Shown here: positions 8,676 through 16,584 of the stretch, piece by piece
Layout of the letters: the number at the start of each line of letters is the position of its first letter
How positions within the stretch are numbered: position 1 is the stretch's first letter
Assembly (NCBI GenBank): GCA_963732225.1
Contig: CAVSYR010000003.1
Coordinates: 62,001 to 126,000, forward strand
Direction of reading: 5' to 3'
DNA: 64,000 nt
From: VRUE01 sp963732225
GTDB lineage: Bacteria; Actinomycetota; Thermoleophilia; Solirubrobacterales; 70-9
Position numbers and translations under genes: made by a program
The notes under the pieces: model-generated
What the model saw: only the letters and a program-made list of their open reading frames with translations
Told to the model about the DNA's origin: nothing
The model's database searches: none

Positions 8676-9214
8676 GCCCCTTCGGTTTCCTCCCAGCGCA
8701 GGCACGGTGGCAGCAGCGCGCCGAGGAGGTAGAGGACGGCGAGGGTCGCGTACACCTTGGGCCCGATGTCGGTGCCAGAGATCGCGATGATCGACAGCAC
8801 CACCAGCAGCGCCAGCACGATCAGGCTCCCGGCCAGCACCGCGTTGACCAGCGGGCTGTCCTCGTCGCGCCTGAAGGCGAGCAGCATTGACGCCTGGCCG
8901 ACGACGAAGGCGATGATCACCAGTATCCATACGGATTTTCCTCCCGGAAACGGACCATGGGAGAAGAAGCTGTCGAGGGCGACGAAGTAGGCCGCGGCGG
9001 AGAACCCGATCGTCAGCGCGCCAAGGAGGGTCAGCTCGGGCCGGCGCTCGATCAGGAGGCAGCCGGAGAGGGAGTTGAGGCTGAAGAGCACGAAGAGCAG
9101 GGCTGCCGCACCCACCTTGCCCTGCAGGTCCTCAGAGCCGCCCAGGATCAGGGCGATGAGGACGACTGCGCCGAGGCTGAGCCCCCAGACCGCAATCCGC
9201 GCAAGCGGAATCAT
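8672..9214 (-). CDS. Six-helix membrane protein of unknown function
   Basis: A 180-residue integral membrane protein with six clear hydrophobic segments (about residues 5-28, 35-58, 64-86, 94-114, 122-146 and 153-173). There is no recognisable catalytic or transport motif. The start is the ATG at 9214, encoding MIPLARIAV; a GTG further upstream would overlap the end of nrdJ. It lies 13 nt downstream of nrdJ on the same strand and may ride on its transcript. No family was recognised. Confidence 0.65.
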   Translation of the reverse strand: MIPLARIAVWGLSLGAVVLIALILGGSEDLQGKVGAAALLFVLFSLNSLSGCLLIERRPELTLLGALTIGFSAAAYFVALDSFFSHGPFPGGKSVWILVIIAFVVGQASMLLAFRRDEDSPLVNAVLAGSLIVLALLVVLSIIAISGTDIGPKVYATLAVLYLLGALLPPCLRWEETEGA

Positions 9215-9227
9215 TGCCCGGCCGGGC

Positions 9228-12011
9228 TCAGCCGCAGCCGGTGTTGTTGCCACACGAGCTGCACGTGTAGCAAGAGCCCGTGCGCTGCATCATGCCGCCG
9301 CACTGCTCGCAGGCGGGGCCGAGGTCGAGGCCGGACATCTTGGCCGGGACCACTGGCGGCGTTTCGGTGAAGGCGGCGGAGGCCGGCTTGGACTGGCCGT
9401 TCCCGTTGCCGTTGGCCGGGCCCGCGGTGCCGCCGCTGGTGTCGATGCCGAGGCCGAGCTGGGTGGTCTCGGCATCCTGCTTGGCGCGGACCTCCTGGGT
9501 CATGATGCCGAGGTCCTCGAGCACGTCGATGTCGTCGATGAAGCGGCTGCCGAGCCAGCGCATGATGTAGTCGGGCATCGACTTGGCAAAGGGGATCTCC
9601 GGGTTGCCGGTGATGCCCTCCGGCTCAAAGCGCATGTAGCTGAACTTGCGCACGAAGGTTTCCAGCGGCACGCCGTACTGGAGGCCGATCGAGATCGCCG
9701 TGGCGAAGGCGTTGAGCAGCCCACGCATCGTCGAGCCCTCCTTGCCGATGTCGGTGAGGAAGATCTCGCCGACGTTGCCGTCCTCGTACTTGCCGGCGGT
9801 GATGTAGCCCTCGTGGCCGGCGATCGAGAACTTGTGGGTGATCGACTCGCGCTCGCGCGGCATCTTCTTGCGCACCGGGGCGGCGATGGCCTCGGCCTCG
9901 GCGCCCTTTTCCTCCTGGGCGTCGGTGCGCAGCGCCTGCGCCGTCTTCGAGCCGTCGCGGTAGATCGCGAGCGCCTTGAGCCCGCCCTTCCAGCCGCGCG
10001 TGTAGGCGTCGGCGATGTCATCGATCGTCGCCGTCTGCGGCAGGTTGACCGTCTTTGAGATCGCGCCCGAGATGAAGGGCTGGGTCGCGGCCATCATGTC
10101 GATGTGGCCGGTGTGGGAGATCGCCCGCTCACCGACCGCGACGTCGAAGACCGGCAGGTGCTCGTCCTTGAGGTCAGGGGCGCCGACGATCGTGCTGTTC
10201 TCGGTGATGTGGGCGGTGATCTGCTCGACCTGCGGCTCGGCATAGCCGAGCGTGCGCAGCGCCAGCGGCACCGAGCGGTTGGTGATCGTCATCTGGCCAC
10301 CGCCGACCAGCTCCTTGAACTTGACCAGTGAGAAGTCGGGCTCGATCCCGGTCGTGTCGCAGTCCATCAGGAAGCTGATCGTGCCGGTTGGCGCCAGCAC
10401 CGTCGCCTGCGCGTTGCGGTAGCCGTGCTCCTCGCCGAGCTCGACCGCCTCGTCCCAGGAGCGCTGGGCGGCCTCGAGCAGGTCGCCCTTGATCCCGGTC
10501 GGGTCGACGTCGTAGGAGGCGTCGCGGTGCATTCGCATCACGCCGTTGTGCGCATCACGGTTCTTCTCGTACTCCTCGTAAGTCCCTGTCGCACCGGCGG
10601 CGATCAACGCCGACTGGCGGTAGGCACGGCCGGTCATCAGCGCCGTGATCGCGGCGGCGACGTTGCGGCCCGCGGTCGAGTCGTAGGGGAGACCGTCCGA
10701 CATCAGCAGGGCGCCGAGGTTGGCGTAGCCGAGGCCGAGCTGGCGGAACTTGTTGGCGTTCTCGGTGATCTCCTCGGTCGGGTAGCTGGAGAAGCCGACG
10801 ACGATCTCCTGGGCGAGGAAGACGATGTCGACCGCGTGCTCGAAGTCATCGACGTCGAAGCTGCCGTCGGGGCGGCGGAATTTCATCAAGTTGAGCGAGG
10901 CGAGGTTGCAGGCCGAGTCGTCGACGTGCATGTACTCGCTGCAGGGGTTGGAGGCGTTGATCCGGCCCGACTCCGGGCAGGTGTGCCAGCGGTTGATGAT
11001 CGTGTCGTACTGGACGCCCGGATCGGCGCAGCGCCAGGCCGCGTCGGCGATCTGGTTCATCAGCTCGCGCGCGTCGAGAGTCTTCACCGTTTCGCCGCCG
11101 TTGCGGGCGGTCAGGTGCCAGTCTTCGCCGGCCTCGACCGCCTCCATGAAGTCGTCGGTAACGCGCACCGAGTTGTTGGCGTTCTGGTACTGGATCGAGG
11201 TGAAGCCCTCGCCGTCGATCGACATATCGAAGCCGGCGTCGCGCAGCGCCTCGGCCTTCTTCTCCTCGTCGGCCTTGCACCAGATAAAGTGCTCGATGTC
11301 CGGGTGGTCGACATTGAGCACGACCATCTTCGCCGCCCGCCGCGTCTTGCCACCCGACTTGATCGTGCCGGCCCAGGAGTCGGCGCCGCGCATGAAGCTG
11401 ACCGGCCCGCTGGCGGTGCCCCCCTTGGCCAGCTGCTCCATCGAGCCGCGGATGTTGGAGAGATTGATCCCCGAGCCGGAGCCGCCGCGGAAGATCTTGC
11501 CCTCCTTGGTGTTCCAACCCAGGATCGAGTCCATGTTGTCTTCGACGCTGAGGATGAAGCAGGCCGAGCACTGTGGCGTCTCCTCGAAGCCGACGTTGAA
11601 CCAGACCGGCGAGTTGAAGGCCGCCTTCTGGTTGAGCAGGATCGAGGTCAGCTCGGCTTCGAAGGCTTCGGCATCCTCGGCCGAGGCGAAGTAACCGCCC
11701 GTGCGCCCCCACTCGGAGATCGTGCCGGCGACGCGGCCGATCATCTGTTTGACCGAGGACTCCCTTTTCTCAGTGCCGAGCTGGCCGCGGAAGTACTTCT
11801 GGGCGACGATGTTGGTCGCGTTTTGCGACCAACTCTTGGGGAACTCGACCCCGCGCTGCTCGAAGGCCGGGCTCTCGGGGTTGCCGATCACCGCATCGCG
11901 CACTTCCCACTCGATCTCGTCGAAGGGATGCGTCCCTGGAGAGGAAAAACGGCGTTCGATCGCGAGGCCCTTTAGACCGTTCTTCGGGGCACTGGTGGCG
12001 GTCTGGGACAT
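9228..12011 (-). CDS. nrdJ: Adenosylcobalamin-dependent ribonucleotide reductase (class II)
   Basis: A 927-residue enzyme that reduces ribonucleotides to deoxyribonucleotides using a B12 radical, independent of oxygen. The family hallmarks are CSACFILSVEDNMDSI, the active-site loop NPCSEYMHVDDSACNLA and a loop consistent with nucleotide and effector binding. At the C-terminus there is a Cys-rich tail (CEQCGG...CYTCSSCGNNTGCG) that acts as redox shuttle or zinc ribbon in NrdJ proteins. The ATG at 12011 has a good ribosome site, GAGGAG, 7 nt before it. No cobalamin riboswitch is visible in the short upstream gap. Confidence 0.96.
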   Translation of the reverse strand: MSQTATSAPKNGLKGLAIERRFSSPGTHPFDEIEWEVRDAVIGNPESPAFEQRGVEFPKSWSQNATNIVAQKYFRGQLGTEKRESSVKQMIGRVAGTISEWGRTGGYFASAEDAEAFEAELTSILLNQKAAFNSPVWFNVGFEETPQCSACFILSVEDNMDSILGWNTKEGKIFRGGSGSGINLSNIRGSMEQLAKGGTASGPVSFMRGADSWAGTIKSGGKTRRAAKMVVLNVDHPDIEHFIWCKADEEKKAEALRDAGFDMSIDGEGFTSIQYQNANNSVRVTDDFMEAVEAGEDWHLTARNGGETVKTLDARELMNQIADAAWRCADPGVQYDTIINRWHTCPESGRINASNPCSEYMHVDDSACNLASLNLMKFRRPDGSFDVDDFEHAVDIVFLAQEIVVGFSSYPTEEITENANKFRQLGLGYANLGALLMSDGLPYDSTAGRNVAAAITALMTGRAYRQSALIAAGATGTYEEYEKNRDAHNGVMRMHRDASYDVDPTGIKGDLLEAAQRSWDEAVELGEEHGYRNAQATVLAPTGTISFLMDCDTTGIEPDFSLVKFKELVGGGQMTITNRSVPLALRTLGYAEPQVEQITAHITENSTIVGAPDLKDEHLPVFDVAVGERAISHTGHIDMMAATQPFISGAISKTVNLPQTATIDDIADAYTRGWKGGLKALAIYRDGSKTAQALRTDAQEEKGAEAEAIAAPVRKKMPRERESITHKFSIAGHEGYITAGKYEDGNVGEIFLTDIGKEGSTMRGLLNAFATAISIGLQYGVPLETFVRKFSYMRFEPEGITGNPEIPFAKSMPDYIMRWLGSRFIDDIDVLEDLGIMTQEVRAKQDAETTQLGLGIDTSGGTAGPANGNGNGQSKPASAAFTETPPVVPAKMSGLDLGPACEQCGGMMQRTGSCYTCSSCGNNTGCG

Positions 12012-12176
12012 CAAACTTCTCCTCTCGCAGCGACTTTCAGGGGTAACACAGCAGGATCGTCCTTGAGTCGGACGTACTTTGTTGCGCCCAACACCGCAAA
12101 TCCCGCAGATTTCGCTTGCTACCTATGTATGGTGACAAGCGTGGCGGGTGGGCGAAAAGTTGCTGCTCGGGAAGCG

Positions 12177-12821
12177 ATGGCGGCCGTCAAGCCGAAGCTG
12201 CGCGGCGTCTCGCACGAGTGGGCCTTCTTCATCTCGCTCTTCCTCGGCGCAGGCCTGATCATTGCCGCCAAGACGCCGAAAGCGACGCTGGCGGTGGCGA
12301 TCTACGCGGTCAGCCTCTCAGCCCTGCTTGGCACCAGCGCCCTCTATCACCGCGTTAACTGGACCCGGCCCAACGTGCGCCGTTGGATGCGCCGGCTCGA
12401 TCACTCGATGATCTTCTTCCTCATCGCGGGCACCTATACGCCCTTCGCTCTGCTCGTCCTCAACGGCCCGCTCGCCGACGCGATCCTGGTCGTCGTCTGG
12501 ATCGGCGCGATCGCCGGCGCGATCGTCGAGATGGTCTGGATCGAACACCCGAAGTGGGTCGCGGCGCTGATCTACATGTCCTTGGGCTGGGTTGCCGTCA
12601 TCTCCTTCCCCGAGCTCTGGAGCTCGATGGGGACGACCGGGACCCTGCTCGTAGCTGTCGGCGGCCTCCTCTACACGGCGGGGGCCGTCGTCTACGCGAC
12701 CCAGCGCCCCAACCCAAACCCCCGCGTCTTCGGCTACCACGAGGTCTTCCACCTCTTCGTCATCCTCGCCGCGGCAGCACATTTCGCGGCGATTGCGTTC
12801 TTCGCGTTGCCGGCTGCCTGA
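12177..12821 (+). CDS. Hemolysin III / TrhA family membrane protein
   Basis: A 214-residue seven-helix membrane protein of the hemolysin-III/PAQR-related family. Conserved features are LRGVSHEWAFF at the N-terminus, the ALYHR motif, LDHSMIFFLIAGTYTP and the C-terminal GYHEVFHLFV, which supply the metal-binding His and Asp residues of the family. The start at ATG 12177 gives normal length and has GGGAAG upstream; ATG 12129 is an alternative. Family members affect membrane homeostasis; haemolysis itself is not established for most. It converges on the FMN reductase across a long inverted repeat. Confidence 0.85.
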   Translation: MAAVKPKLRGVSHEWAFFISLFLGAGLIIAAKTPKATLAVAIYAVSLSALLGTSALYHRVNWTRPNVRRWMRRLDHSMIFFLIAGTYTPFALLVLNGPLADAILVVVWIGAIAGAIVEMVWIEHPKWVAALIYMSLGWVAVISFPELWSSMGTTGTLLVAVGGLLYTAGAVVYATQRPNPNPRVFGYHEVFHLFVILAAAAHFAAIAFFALPAA

Positions 12822-12935
12822 GAGCCGATCCCGGTAGGGGTTCCACTTAACTTTTTCGGTGGAGAGGGTGGGGCTGGCGCCTCAAGCTCACGACGAAAAA
12901 GTGCAAGACGTTCCACCCCTACCGGGATCGGCTCT
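12821..12935. repeat. 115-bp inverted-repeat element between convergent genes
   Basis: Perfect 21-nt arms at 12821-12841 and 12915-12935, with a second, imperfect inner pair (12846-12858 with 12894-12907). It starts on the last base of one stop codon and ends within the other. It could be a MITE/REP-like element or a very long bidirectional terminator; no T-run favours the first. Confidence 0.7.
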
Positions 12936-13497
12936 AAGCCGCAACGGCGAGTTCGGACTCGAGCTCGGCCTCGGAGATGAGTTCGGCGAGGATGCTCTCG
13001 AGTTGGGCAGCTTGCTCGGGATGGAGCTCAAGGTTGTCTCCATGGAGTTGCTCTTTTGCGTGGCCGACCGGTAGCTCGGCCTCAATGACCCGGCCACCGA
13101 GGGCGCCGAGAACCTTGCGCAGCTCAGCTTGCGCCCAGACGGCGCCGAACATGCCGGTCGAGGCGCCGATCGCCGCCGCCGGCTTGCCGTTGAGAGCGCT
13201 CTTGCCGGCCGGGCGCGAGACCCAGTCGAGCGCGTTCTTGAGCTGGCCCGGGATCGAGTGGTTGTACTCGGGGGTCGCGATCAGAACCGCGTCGGCATCG
13301 CGCACCGCCTGGCGCAGCTCCTCGACCACGGCCGGGGTCGCCTCCAGTTCGACGTCCTCGTCGTAGGGCGGGACATCGCGCAGGCGCTCGAACTCGACCA
13401 GCTCCGCCCCGGCGGGCAGCCGCTCGGCGGCCGCCCGCAACAGGGCACTGTTGAGCGAGCCGCTCCGCAGGCTGCCGGAGATGCCCAGCACCCGCAT
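12934..13497 (-). CDS. NAD(P)H-dependent FMN reductase
   Basis: A 187-residue flavodoxin-fold oxidoreductase of the NADPH:FMN reductase family (ChrR/YieF/azoreductase type). The FMN phosphate loop is ISGSLRSGSLN at residues 6-16, and the isoalloxazine-contacting motif is TPEYNHSIPGQLKNALDW. Such enzymes reduce quinones, chromate or azo compounds with a flavin. It follows the YceI gene with a 2-nt gap, so both are one transcription unit probably governed by the divergent MarR regulator. Expected in the cytoplasm. Confidence 0.9.
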   Translation of the reverse strand: MRVLGISGSLRSGSLNSALLRAAAERLPAGAELVEFERLRDVPPYDEDVELEATPAVVEELRQAVRDADAVLIATPEYNHSIPGQLKNALDWVSRPAGKSALNGKPAAAIGASTGMFGAVWAQAELRKVLGALGGRVIEAELPVGHAKEQLHGDNLELHPEQAAQLESILAELISEAELESELAVAA

Positions 13498-13499
13498 CG

Positions 13500-14051
13500 T
13501 TACTCAGCCTCCTCGACCAGCTCCAGCTCGACCGCGATCGCTACCTCGTAGTCGAGCACCTCGCCGCCGCTGGGCAGCTCGGCGTTCCAGTCGAGACCGA
13601 AGTTGCGGCGGTCGACCGTGGCCGCGATCGAGAGGCCGACGCGGGCGTTGCTGGCGAGATCGGCGCCGAGCTGGCCGAACTTGCCGCTGGCCTCGACCTC
13701 GCGCCTCTCACCGCGGATCTCGAGCTCGCCGCGCAAGGTCACGGCGCCATCCTCGGCGACGCTGAGCTCGCTTGAGCTGAAGCGCAGCTGCGGGTAACGG
13801 CTGGCGTCGAAGAAGTCGGGGGAGAGCAGGTGGCCCTTGAGCTGCTCCTCGTCGATCTTGATGCTGGCGACGTCGACCGTGCCCTCGAGCTTGGCTGTCT
13901 CGCCGCCGCTCAGCCGCGCCTCGTAAGCGTCGAAGCCGCTGCGGAAGGTCGCCACGCCGTTGTGGGTGATCGCGAAGTTGATCGAGGAGTGGACCGGGTC
14001 TACTACGTACGTGCCTGTCGGAACCTGCTGGGCGACTGTCTGGGTGCTCAT
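13500..14051 (-). CDS. YceI-like lipocalin-fold protein
   Basis: A 183-residue protein of the YceI family, a beta-barrel that binds polyisoprenoids or similar amphiphiles. The family opening (TYVVDPVHSSINFAITHNGV) and the middle (PQLRFSSSE) are present. No signal peptide is present, so unlike E. coli YceI it is probably cytoplasmic. The ATG at 14051 is chosen because GGAGG sits 5 nt upstream; a TTG at 14063 would include that site in the coding region. First gene of a unit with the FMN reductase, opposite a MarR regulator. Confidence 0.88.
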   Translation of the reverse strand: MSTQTVAQQVPTGTYVVDPVHSSINFAITHNGVATFRSGFDAYEARLSGGETAKLEGTVDVASIKIDEEQLKGHLLSPDFFDASRYPQLRFSSSELSVAEDGAVTLRGELEIRGERREVEASGKFGQLGADLASNARVGLSIAATVDRRNFGLDWNAELPSGGEVLDYEVAIAVELELVEEAE

Positions 14052-14065
14052 CTCTGCCTCCAACT

Positions 14066-14133
14066 CAATAGTTGCTTGCTAAATGATTGACGCAGAAACA
14101 ATCATAGCAGAAAGCTTGTAGATACAACTATTG
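14066..14133. promoter_or_regulatory. AT-rich divergent control region with MarR-type inverted repeats
   Basis: The gap between yceI and marR is strikingly AT-rich. It contains ATGATTG-9 nt-CAATCAT at 14083-14105, and CAATAGTTG at 14066-14074 mirrored by CAACTATTG at 14125-14133. Such palindromes between a MarR gene and its divergent neighbour usually bind the regulator. The exact operator cannot be assigned from sequence. Confidence 0.55.
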
Positions 14134-14166
14134 CTGAGACAACATTTATCTGCGATCATGCAATAG

Positions 14167-14659
14167 ATGGAGCAGGCAACCGCAGATAGAGCCGCGACCG
14201 GAGCGACTTCCGCTCCTGAGCAGAACCCCCACGGCGATGCCTGGGGAGCGCTGACCCGCACCCACGCGGCGATCGTCCAGCGCCTGCAGGAAATGCTCTC
14301 CTCCGCCGACTTCCCGCCGCTGCCCTGGTACGAGGTGTTGGCCGCCGTCTCCGAGGCTCCCGATGAGCGGATGAAGATGGGGGACCTGGCCGAGGCCCTG
14401 GTGATCACCCGCGGCGGCTTGACCAAGCTGGTCGACCGCCTGGTCAAGGGCGGCCTGCTGGAGCGGACCTTCTGTGAGACCGATCGCCGGGTCAGCTACG
14501 CGACGCTGACGCCGGCCGGCCGCGACCTGCTCGCCGAGATGCGGCCGGCCGTGATCGCCGAGCTCGAGGTCGCCTTCTCGGCCAACCTCAGCGTCGCCCA
14601 GGCCAACGAGCTGCGCAAGACGCTCGAACAGCGTCCGCGGCTCAGCCTGCGGCAGCTAG
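14167..14659 (+). CDS. MarR-family regulator with a probable C-terminal frameshift
   Basis: A winged-helix repressor: helices around residues 25-60, the recognition helix in LAEALVITRGGLTKLVDRLV and the wing ERTFCETDRRVSYATLT. The frame from ATG 14167 does not stop at the usual length. It runs on to 15537 antisense to the next gene, which is implausible. A TAG at 14657-14659, sharing CTAG with the stop of the opposite gene, is reached if one base is removed near 14628; the end would then read LRKTLESVRGSACGS. I therefore infer a one-base insertion, real or a sequencing error. It likely controls the yceI-FMN reductase unit. Confidence 0.75.
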
Positions 14660-15402
14660 GCCAGAGCCGCGGCCGCGCGCTCTTTGGCGGCCTCGATCAG
14701 GGCGATCAGCTCGATCTCGCGGTCGCCCTTGATCAAGTCGATCGGGTCGGGCTCGCCGTTGACGATGCCCTCGAAGAACTCCTTGCGATCCTGGTAGGTC
14801 GGCAGCGTCCCCTTGGCCCAGCCGCGGGCGTCGTTGAGGATCACGGCAAGCCGTGCGTACTCCTCGCCGAAGAGCTCGGAGATCTCGCGCTTCATCCGCT
14901 TCGCCAGGGCGGGGGAGGCGCCGGCGGTGGAGATCGCGATCGCCAGCGGGCCGGTGCGCACGATCGCCGGCAGGATGAAGTTGCAGAGCGGCGGCACGTC
15001 GACGATGTTGACCAGCATCGCTCGCTGCTCTGCGTCGTCGTAGACCTTGATGTTGACCTCGGTGTCGTCGGTCGAGGCGATCACCATGAAGACGCCCTCG
15101 AGGTCGGCGGCACCCGCGTAGGCGCGCTTCTCCCACTCGATCGAGCCCTCCGCCGCCAGTTCCTCCAGCTCGGGATGAGCGACCGGCGCGATCAGGGTCA
15201 CGTCGGCGTCGCAGGCGAGCAGCCCCTCGACCTTCTCGAGGCCGATGTCGCCGCCGCCAACGACCAGGCAGCGCCGCCCCTTCAGCTTCAGGCAGGCGAT
15301 GTAGAACGGCGTCTCCAGCATGTCGCGCACGCAGGACTGATCGCAGATCCCCTTGCGCAATTGGCAGACGCACTCCTTGCCGGCGTAGGCCTGGGCGGGC
15401 AT
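14656..15402 (-). CDS. Precorrin-2 dehydrogenase / sirohydrochlorin ferrochelatase (CysG N-domain type)
   Basis: A 248-residue enzyme for siroheme or cobalamin precursor formation. The core reads like Met8p/CysG-N: FYIACLKLKGRRCLVVGGGDIGLEKV supplies the NAD-binding glycine loop, followed by TDDTEVNIKVYDDA and the helical dimer region with STAGASPALAKRMKREI. The core would start near residue 28. The 27 residues ahead of it carry four cysteines (CVCQLRKGICDQSC), which is unusual. The ATG at 15402 has a TAGGCT box 7 nt upstream, supporting the long form. Confidence 0.85.
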   Translation of the reverse strand: MPAQAYAGKECVCQLRKGICDQSCVRDMLETPFYIACLKLKGRRCLVVGGGDIGLEKVEGLLACDADVTLIAPVAHPELEELAAEGSIEWEKRAYAGAADLEGVFMVIASTDDTEVNIKVYDDAEQRAMLVNIVDVPPLCNFILPAIVRTGPLAIAISTAGASPALAKRMKREISELFGEEYARLAVILNDARGWAKGTLPTYQDRKEFFEGIVNGEPDPIDLIKGDREIELIALIEAAKERAAAALA

Positions 15403-15409
15403 GTCCCAA

Positions 15410-15415
15410 AGCCTA
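15410..15415 (-). promoter_or_regulatory. -10 element of a leaderless-type promoter
   Basis: TAGGCT on the minus strand, 7 nt before the ATG at 15402. It argues that the Cys-rich N-terminus of the siroheme enzyme is translated. Confidence 0.5.
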
Positions 15416-15431
15416 GTGATGTGCCGGCTTT

Positions 15432-15489
15432 CCCCAGGTGCAACGTTTTACGGCCCCACCAGGGGGACAAAGCGTTGCACCTCTCTGGG
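15432..15489. repeat. Hairpin repeat of the GGTGCAACG family
   Basis: Arms AGGTGCAACG (15436-15445) and CGTTGCACCT (15473-15482) are perfect complements, flanked by CCCAG and CTGGG that extend the stem. The same arm sequence recurs at 61226 and 62303. It lies between the siroheme gene and galE. Confidence 0.7.
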
Positions 15490-15517
15490 CGGCGCTCGGG
15501 TCAGTCTCGGCGGGCGC

Positions 15518-16450
15518 TCAGATCGAGTCCAGCGTGACCCTCAGGCCCTCGCTGAGGTCCATCTCCGCCCGCCAGCCCAACTCGCTAGCGGCGCGGGCGG
15601 GGTCGATCGAGATGCGCTGCACCTCGCCGGTGCGCGGCGGCGCGAACTCCGGCTCGAAGTTGCCGTTGCCACCGAGCTCGCCGAGGGCGCTGACCAGCTC
15701 CAGCACGTCGGTCTCGATCCCGGTGCCGATGTTGATCGGGCCGCTGGTCTCGGCCTCGGCCGCGGCGAGCATGGCGGAGACCACGTCGCCCACATATATG
15801 TAGTCGCGGGTCTGCTTGCCGTCACCAAAGACGGTCGGCTGCTTACCCTCGCGCAGGCGGCCGCAGAAGATCGCGACCACGCCGGCCTCGCCAAGCGGGT
15901 CCTGGCGCGGGCCGTAGACGTTGCCGAGCCGCAGCGGCACGCTGGAAAGTCCGTAGAGGCGCTCGTAGAGGGAGAGGTAGCCCTCGCCGGCGAACTTGCT
16001 CTGGCCGTAGGGGGCCTCCGGCGCCAGTGGCGCGTTCTCGCCGAGCGGCAGCTCCTGCCCGTCGCCCTCACCGTAGATCGCGCCGCCGGTGGAGCTGAAG
16101 ACGACGCGGCGCACCTCGGCGGCGCGGGCGGCCTCGAGCACGTTGGCGGTGCCGCCGACGTTGATCGAGGCGTCGAAGGCCGGGTCGGCGATCGACTTGC
16201 GAACGTCGATCTGGGCGGCCAGGTGGAAGATCACCTCGGGGCGCTCGCGGCCGGCGATCTCCTCGATCGCGGCGCGGTCGCGGATGTCGGCCTCGACCAG
16301 GGTCGCCCCGTTGGCCAACGCCTGCTCGATGTTCTCGCGGCGGCCGGTGGAGAGGTCGTCGACGACGATCGCCTCGTCGCCGCGCGCCAGCAGCGCGTCG
16401 GTCAGATTCGAGCCGATGAAGCCGGCTCCGCCTGTCACCAAAGCCCTCAT
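15518..16450 (-). CDS. galE: NAD-dependent epimerase, UDP-glucose 4-epimerase-like
   Basis: A 310-residue extended short-chain dehydrogenase. The NAD loop is GGAGFIGSN at residues 7-15, and the SSTGG serine and YGQSK (YxxxK) give the catalytic residues. The downstream RLGNVYGPRQDP and YIYVGDV motifs are typical of GalE/nucleotide-sugar epimerases. It would interconvert UDP-glucose and UDP-galactose or related sugars; exact specificity is uncertain, hence the gene symbol is tentative. Divergent from topA; a TAGGAT box sits 10 nt before its ATG. Confidence 0.85.
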   Translation of the reverse strand: MRALVTGGAGFIGSNLTDALLARGDEAIVVDDLSTGRRENIEQALANGATLVEADIRDRAAIEEIAGRERPEVIFHLAAQIDVRKSIADPAFDASINVGGTANVLEAARAAEVRRVVFSSTGGAIYGEGDGQELPLGENAPLAPEAPYGQSKFAGEGYLSLYERLYGLSSVPLRLGNVYGPRQDPLGEAGVVAIFCGRLREGKQPTVFGDGKQTRDYIYVGDVVSAMLAAAEAETSGPINIGTGIETDVLELVSALGELGGNGNFEPEFAPPRTGEVQRISIDPARAASELGWRAEMDLSEGLRVTLDSI

Positions 16451-16460
16451 GAGGTTCGCG

Positions 16461-16466
16461 ATCCTA
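16461..16466 (-). promoter_or_regulatory. -10 element upstream of the epimerase gene
   Basis: TAGGAT on the minus strand, 10 nt before the ATG at 16450, with no Shine-Dalgarno between. Confidence 0.4.
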
Positions 16467-16569
16467 CGTCCATTGCACCCCTGATCGGCAGCCGGCGGAT
16501 AAATATGAAGAGCCGCAGCCGAGCTTTCGCCTCGGCGCTGTGCCGGGCAGCGTCGCCGAGCGCCCCTGC

Positions 16570-16575
16570 TACCCT
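16570..16575 (+). promoter_or_regulatory. -10 element upstream of topA
   Basis: TACCCT ends 9 nt before the ATG at 16585, again the leaderless pattern. Confidence 0.45.
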
Positions 16576-16584
16576 CGCCGCCCG

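Noticed and set aside
12012..12176. Cobalamin riboswitch upstream of nrdJ
   Set aside because: The gap is short and lacks the B12-box or the aptamer core.
14167..15537. MarR domain fused to a 300-residue new domain
   Set aside because: The extension is antisense to a well-supported siroheme gene and has shadow-like composition; a frameshift explains it better.
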